This document shows, piece after piece, positions 58,735-64,000 of a stretch of DNA of 64,000 nt. The DNA lies in assembly GCA_037952775.1 (NCBI GenBank), contig JBANAY010000004.1, forward strand, positions 3,782,001-3,846,000, written 5' to 3'. The stretch comes from Clonostachys chloroleuca. Lineage: Eukaryota; Ascomycota; Sordariomycetes; Hypocreales; Bionectriaceae. The notes under the pieces were generated by a model. It saw nothing but the letters and a program-made list of their open reading frames with translations. It did no database searches and had not been told where the DNA came from. Every line of letters starts with the position of its first letter. Positions within the stretch are counted from its first letter, which is position 1. The position numbers were made by a program, and so were the translations under genes.

Positions 58735-59557
58735 CTATTTGAAAGTATCTCTGCAGCGAACCATTTGTTGTATTTGCAAAATGCCTGCCTTGATGGCGTC
58801 AATGACATACAGAGCCTCGCCCATTCGCTTCCCTAAGAACTCGGTTGCGGTAGAGCGGACGATGTCCTCTAATTCGGCCGTTACTATGCAACCTATAACC
58901 ACGCATCGAGCCGAACTTGACTGAAGTAATTGCCCTGTTGCTTCCCTTATACCATCTTTCATATCCTCTTGAGAAATGGCATTTGGATCGGGGCTATACG
59001 ATTTCGCTGAGAAGACACCGGCGAATCTGTCGTTACTACTATTCTTGTCCTGACCCAGAAATGACGTAACTTCAACCATAAGATAGCTCTCCCAGAAGTG
59101 GTCCAGTGTAACAATTCCCCATTTGTCATTACTATCTGGGCGTAGTAGTGTCTGGGCCGTTAAAATGCTCGCTTCAAAGACCCCTATGATACATTCAGGG
59201 CCAAGATTGGACAATTTTGAAACTAGAGATTTGGTACCAAAGCCAGCGATGAGGACAGCATCGTAGTGAGCTAATGTAGGGCCATCTTTTGATATTCTCG
59301 AGTAGACAGTTTCTTCGCTTATCTTGATGTCGCTGTAGCTAGTTATGCTTAACGGAGATGGCTGTGGCGTTGTATAGGCACTGAGCTCCATGGACTATAG
59401 TTGTGGTCAGCTTGTCGGTCCCTTTGACGTGTGTTTCCAGGCGGTTTCGCACATGGCCCAACTGCATTCTGTCTATACTTGCTACTATCGCCGCAGTTAT
59501 TGCCTCTGAGGAGTTGGGGTTGATAATGAGGATACGAAAAGTCTGGCGTGGATTCAT
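58735..59557 (-). CDS. Asp/Glu/hydantoin racemase family protein (DCG1-like), one catalytic Cys replaced
   Basis: Two frames, about 59557-59430 and 59400-58735, join in phase if a 34-nt GT-AG stretch (GTCAAAGG ... CTATAG) is removed; a one-base error is the other possibility. Start RILIINPNSSEAIT is diagnostic, as are IIGVFEASI and the second catalytic region CVVIGCIVTAEL. At the first catalytic Cys, where family members read CYS or CFS after the VA strand, this protein has LIAGFGTKS: Gly replaces Cys. Racemase or hydantoin-racemase activity is therefore doubtful. Length about 262 residues. It is bracketed by the two repeat blocks, suggesting it sits on rearranged DNA. Confidence 0.75.
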
Positions 59558-60810
59558 ATTGCCGAGATGGTGTCCTCTTGACCGCTTGAAAAGATATTGA
59601 CAGACTTGTTGGATTGTAGTACTGTCAAAAACTTATCACCTGGTCCAATTGCTCCTGGTTTATAATTTCCTTCTTACATTCTGTGTGGTTGACATGCTGA
59701 TGACGTGAGGCAAACGTCAAGTTGTTTTGCTAACCAACGCCAACTCCACCTCTCGCCCTAGCCATTTTACTCTAACCATGCCCGTTTTCCGCGGCTAGTA
59801 ATAGTGGAGTCCAACCATCAGCAGTCATACATTGGATATCAGCACTTATGGCGGACTATAACATCAGTTTCACATGTCAGCAAGCTTAGATGAATTATGA
59901 CGTAAGTTTAATGACCCCTCCACGATCGATAAGCGCTTACCGAGGATGTGGGGGGAAGGGTGGGTGGCAATGTATCGTGACCGTTTTAGATAAGCATTAT
60001 ATACTTTATTCTCCCTAAGGGAAACTACATTTATTTGCTTTTGTATATATTAAACCAGTGGCGTTTAACAGCCCCGCCTCAGTACAGCACCATATATCCT
60101 GCAATGGAATCCCAGACAAAAGGACATTGTGAGGCAAGTAAGTATATATCCTTATTCTCCAATAAAGCGCTAAATACCTAACGTTCCCCGAGGCCAGAAA
60201 CCTAATAACAGAGCAGAGCGCCTCCAAGAAATCTATGGAAGGACACCACATCGAGATCTCCTTAACCATCAGTTGGATGTACGTATATATGTGCTTCACC
60301 CTAAGCACCCTCCTAATCATCTCTTGGTCTCATTCTGGTATAGTATTAACTGTATATAGGAAAGAAGGTATTTCGATTCTGGTGACTTTGCCCTTTCGCA
60401 AGCCCAGAGGGGTTCCGATATTGGAAAAATCAAAACCGGAACCCAACACCCACGCCGGGAGAGTATATCTCATCCAAGAGCTCCCATGCCAGACTCTAGT
60501 AATGCTGATGAGAGCGCAAACAAGGGTCTGCAAGACCAGGAGAAAAGTAGCGAGCCACAGAATCAGAGCCACCTCCACGAAATGGCGCGCTCGGAGAATG
60601 TGAAGCCGTAGCGTTGGATATATGATATCAGTAAATCTATTTTAGCAGATAATCAAGATCTACAGAGGCGCCGGGTGGCCGTCCAAGGGAATAGGACGAA
60701 GCGGCTGGCATGGCGCAAACCGTGGCGCAAACCGTGGCGCACGGGTTGTGGCGCAGACGATTTGATCGAAGGAGGGCGCGGAAGAAAGAACCTTTTCGTT
60801 CCTCAAAGGC
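59558..60810. other. Intergenic region between racemase gene and second repeat block
   Basis: AT-rich. A minus-strand frame at 60330-60578 begins with a hydrophobic stretch (MEVALILWLATFLLVLQTL) and might be a small membrane protein, but I cannot confirm a gene. A 12-bp tandem (TGGCGCAAACCG) occurs near 60711-60745. Confidence 0.4.
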
Positions 60811-61090
60811 ATTGGGCTCCAACCGTTACTGGCAAGTGTGTCTCAGCAATCCGGGAAAAGATCGGGTACTGGTAAATGGATTCCGACTGCTACTGGTAAG
60901 TGTGTGCCAGCAGTGCACAGAGCAGACGCGCTCTAATTACGTACAACGAGGATTACGTATGTGGGGAAAGCGTCACATACTGGTAATGGTTCCGACCGTG
61001 TCGCAGTACAGTGGCGCTCTACGCCCAGGGCGTTTTAGGTCAGTGCTAAAGTAGACAGGCTGGATCTCTCACGCGCTTACCAGTCCTAGC
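60811..61090. repeat. Second copy of the TACTGGTAA repeat
   Basis: 60811-60933 matches 58331-58516 in order and orientation (GGGCTCCAA, CAGCAATCCGGG, AAAGATCGG, TACTGGTAAATGG, TGCTACTGGTAAGTGTG, CAGCAGTGC). It has scattered transitions and about 64 bp less, one unit fewer. Further TACTGGTAA or TTACCAGT copies lie near 60978 and 61078. With the first block it forms direct repeats about 2.5 kb apart. Confidence 0.65.
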
Positions 61091-61187
61091 GCTTGGCCAG
61101 TGCTACCATGCACAATCCTTGTAACAGGGTTTATATGGACTGCAACATTAAGTAGATACATGATGAGTTACATCGTCCGCATTGAGA

Positions 61188-61802
61188 TTATGTCATGTGG
61201 TTGTCTCCGACATCAACCCCCAGAATCTGGCCAAGCATCCCTTCCATGAATGTCTTCAGGCTTTGTTTGAGATTTTCAACTGCTTCACGAAAATCGATAC
61301 CCATGGTAAGAAGCTTTGGCAGCGCCATGCCCAAAGAAGAACTGAGGTTGTTAATCTCGGCATTTGAAGCCGAGACCTTCGCTTCCAGTTCATTCAATCG
61401 GAAGATAATCTGATGCAACAAACTGCACAGGGTCAGAACGCATCAGCAAGCAATAAGGTGGCATGATTACCTTTCATCCACGCATGGGGTATGTTTGTTC
61501 GGTTCCTCCGGATGCTGCGACTGAAAAGAGAAAGGATCGGCTGATATGAAGTCCTGTAGCTCTTGCGTGTTCAACTCCCAACCTGGTGACTGCGGACCAA
61601 CAAAAGTGGAGTCAACAGGAAAGGGAGATTCGTGATTAGAAGACAAGGTAGAGCTGTCAAAATCGAGGGGTGGTAGTGTTAGGGCATCCGAATCTAGTGT
61701 GTCTGCAATCTCAGTGCTGATGTCGCCAAAAAGATTCTCATCGAAGTCCATGATCACTGTAGAGGTGCTTGAGACTGTGCCAAAGGGAGATGAAGAGCTC
61801 AT
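61188..61802 (-). CDS. Small acidic protein with C-terminal coiled coil
   Basis: Two exons, 61802-61471 and 61422-61188 (48-nt intron), 188 residues. The N-terminal half is Ser/Asp/Pro rich (DFDENLFGDISTEIADTLD), like an activation domain. The C-terminal half has a heptad-type helix (FRLNELEAKVSASNAEINNLSSSLGMAL) and a second helix (FREAVENLKQSLKTFMEGM). There is no basic DNA-binding region, so it is not a bZIP. Possibly a transcription-associated or dimerising protein; the role is unknown. Confidence 0.6.
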
Positions 61803-61977
61803 TTCTTGGTAGACATCGGATGAATATATATACTTTACGTAGGTCTAAAAATACACATCTTAGCCGCTGTACTAAATTTCAGTATTAAAATGTGAAAGAT
61901 GAAGTTAAGTAGCCAACGTAGTATATAGACGCCGGCTCACCCAACCACCACCTCTAAGGTCATCAATACATGCAATC

Positions 61978-62929
61978 ATGTTGACGATTCGCGCCCTCTA
62001 CCTTGCCGCCTTTCTCATGGGTGCAACAGCGCTTCATCCAGAGCTCTGTATGACAGAGCCCATTCTGAAAGTCGTCGCAGGCGAGTCCTCACAATCAATC
62101 ATGTATGCAGGTCCCCCGTAACCCATCCGAATCCACTAACCCCCTGGCTTAGGGTCAATTCTTTGGTTAGCAGGTGTGATGCCTGGATGTATTTTGATGA
62201 CCCTGCTTTTTTGCCAATTCGATACTCGTTTAAACAGGTTCGATGTGATGGTTGGCGACTCCACCGCTTCGATGTGCCTAAGGATGTACCAAATGGACAG
62301 GTCGATATTGTTTGGTATGCATCCCGAGTGTTGGTTGTGGCCGAACCATGCTAAGTAGTTGTTGTAGGCATTGCGCCGGTCTAGATCCCTCGTGTAGCCG
62401 CGCCATAGTTTCCAATGGGTTGGCCAATGAGGCTATGGAATTGGACTACGAGGGGTCTGTTGAGTGTGCCACTAGTGCTCCATCCACGCTAGTGACGTCG
62501 ACCGTATCACCAACAGTCTCTATTGTCTCGACAAAAATGACCATTCCTGGATTCACAGGTACGAACTCGTCACCAACGCAAAGTATCAGTTCATTTGCGA
62601 GTACTCCAGGCTCGTCCTCAGGTACTTCAGGCTCAAGTGCCCCATCTACAAGCACCACCACTCAGCCTAGTACCATCAGTCACTCTTCAAGTATTGCTGC
62701 CTCGTTTACAACTACCACGACTTCTACCACAAGTACCGATTTTACGCGCGCTATTGACACTACCGTTACATCGCAAACAGCTGATTTTAGCACGAAGGCA
62801 AACGATGGGGTGTTCACTAGCTCAGGGCCTCGAACCACCGTGCCTCTCAGCTCAGTTCTTACTGCGACCATCATATCTACTTTGAGAATCATCGAAACCA
62901 TAAGCGCTGAGTGTACCCCCAGATTGTGA
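61978..62929 (+). CDS. Secreted Ser/Thr-rich extracellular protein
   Basis: Three exons, 61978-62102, 62153-62314 and 62368-62929, 282 residues; introns 50 and 53 nt in phase. Signal peptide MLTIRALYLAAFLMGATA. A cysteine-bearing domain of about 100 residues follows (CMTEP, SRCDAWMYFDD, VRCDGWRLHRFDVP, CAGLDPSCSR, SVECATS). The last 160 residues are a dense Ser/Thr/Pro stretch of mucin type, likely O-glycosylated. There is no clear GPI tail. The N-terminal pattern resembles fungal wall-associated proteins but I cannot name the domain. Unspliced frames in this region are fragments of it. Confidence 0.7.
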
Positions 62930-63014
62930 TTCAACTTGCATCTGGACCGGCTAAGACGGGAAGATTGGGCGTGGCTAGGAATAGGAATCTATTTTTGATT
63001 TTGTAATTATCTCT

Positions 63015-63597
63015 TTGTCCAAGTATAAATCATTCAGAATGCCTCAGATAATTGATTGCATTCGATCATATCTAATCCCAATGGCCTCACTTGGTTTCAC
63101 TCCATCTTCTCTGCGCTCCTCTTCTACCAACTCAATGGAAGATCCCCGACGTCAGTGGACTCCGCGCCCACGCTTTGTCCTTCATGAAGGGCCCCAAGTA
63201 CGCACGCAAGATGAGCAGAAACCAATTATGTCGTTCTGGTACCAAGGGATTGACATCTTGGCCGGTATACTCAGTACAGCAAAAGAAATTGTATGTATTC
63301 ATCGCTTGGCATTAATTGCTGCTACTAACTATGTGATAGAAGGATATTCTGGTATCAGCGGTCGAGGAGATCCATAGATTTAGGCAAGATGTTGCTAACA
63401 TGGTAGGTAAATCTCGCCGTCGTTTGGTAATTTCCACTAAAGTTAGCCAGAATGCGCGGGAAAACATTCCAATACTATTCTCTACAGATGCATTCAGTAC
63501 ATCTTCTACCCCCGAAGGGTTTAACCCTCCAACTCCGCCCGCATTTGATCCTCCGACTCCAGAGCCAATGGAGCTTCCATGCTCGATTGACCAGTAG
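63015..63597 (+). CDS. Hypothetical protein with Pro-rich C-terminus
   Basis: Exons 63015-63290 and 63340-63597, 177 residues (169 if Met 63039 is used). The 49-nt intron has a CTACTAAC branch point. A short helix pair (YQGIDILAGILSTAKEIKDILVSAV) spans the junction, and the end is a NPPTPPAFDPPTPEP repeat. No domain recognised. It converges on the MADS-like gene 50 bp away. Confidence 0.5.
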
Positions 63598-63646
63598 CGT
63601 CTCTCTTTACTGGGCCTAAAAAGTGTGGCAGGGGAAACATCGTTTG

Positions 63647-63890
63647 CTACTTCTGTCAGGAGGAGCGCATAGGAGACCACCAAGGAGTATCTTACAAGTT
63701 TTTCTTGAGGAGGAGGGCAAAAGCCATCAGAGTATTCCCATATCTGGTTCGTCTCGCGGTGATATAGCATTACATAAACCTCTATATCACAATCTTGGTG
63801 TAACTTGTCGGCATTTCTCAAGAAAGTTTTGCGTCGTTTCCATAGCTTTGTTGTTCTTCTCTTTCTCTCTTTCCTATTGCTTGATGTCAT
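63647..63890 (-). CDS. MADS-box-like mini-protein
   Basis: Exon 63890-63696 and a two-codon end at 63652-63647, 43-nt intron (GTAAGA ... GACAG), 66 residues. The sequence has a basic helix (NRKERKRRTTKLWKRRKTFL), KADKL-like helix (RNADKLHQDC) and a strand pair DIEVYVMLYHRE, the layout of an SRF-type MADS fold. Lone MADS-like domains of this size are common in ascomycetes with unknown roles. The unspliced frame continues antisense through the neighbouring gene and was not accepted. Confidence 0.5.
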
Positions 63891-64000
63891 GATTCTTGTA
63901 GTTTGGATTGCGGTACCGAATAATACGTAAATGAGATTATTGGAAGATGAATGCGTTTAAATCATGCGGCCTGATTGTCGAATTGCGAATAAAGACGGCT

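Noticed and set aside
63312..63646. Extension of the MADS-like minus-strand frame through 63312
   Set aside because: Gly/Asn-rich translation is the mirror of the Pro-rich plus-strand exon; a good GT-AG intron and stop end the minus gene at 63647.

Overview
The window is nuclear DNA of a filamentous ascomycete (Pezizomycotina). The evidence is the many short GT-AG introns of about 45-95 nt with CTAAC/CTAAT branch points, and the fungal-only families present: a HET-domain protein, a CFEM/Pth11-type receptor, Zn2Cys6 regulators, an allantoate/nicotinate-type MFS permease and a DUF3435 recombinase. A secreted trypsin and the general layout would suit a plant- or insect-associated Sordariomycete, but this is a guess. 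I found no rRNA, convincing tRNA or CRISPR.

Layout. 0-11.6 kb: D-serine dehydratase-like gene (runs off the left edge), HET protein, a fungal regulator with no clear zinc cluster, membrane-anchored thioredoxin, CFEM receptor and secreted esterase. 13.6-25.4 kb: a compact metabolic block of 3-isopropylmalate dehydrogenase, SDR, semialdehyde-type aldehyde dehydrogenase, seven-exon amidase, Zn2Cys6 regulator and MFS permease. This looks like an uptake-hydrolysis-oxidation catabolic cluster with its own regulator. 25.6-32.8 kb: F-box/ankyrin protein, a small 16-cysteine secreted protein, a D-2-hydroxyacid dehydrogenase and a trypsin. 35.6-43.6 kb: extradiol (LigB) dioxygenase and SDR, divergent from a promoter carrying three CCGCGCGG palindromes, then a Zn2Cys6 regulator and a large FAD monooxygenase fused to a multi-span membrane domain. 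This is a second candidate metabolic group.

45.8-64 kb is accessory in character. A decayed orphan gene and a GC-rich island precede an intact five-exon DUF3435 tyrosine recombinase with C2H2 fingers (48.3-50.9 kb), the gene family of Starship 'captains'. To its right lie an orphan acidic protein, a secreted carboxylesterase, several small orphan genes (60-aa, 4-TM and 5xCxxC proteins), a racemase-family gene flanked by copies of a TACTGGTAA-rich repeat, a small acidic protein, a Ser/Thr-rich secreted protein and a MADS-like mini-protein. Whether this is Starship cargo cannot be decided without the element's ends.

Quality caveat. Five genes (amidase, its regulator, small Cys-rich protein, D-2-hydroxyacid dehydrogenase, FAD monooxygenase) are each put back in frame by one-base additions, eight in all, mostly at G/C runs of five. 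With those additions every model is a whole number of codons. Either homopolymers are under-called in this sequence, or several genes carry real frameshifts.
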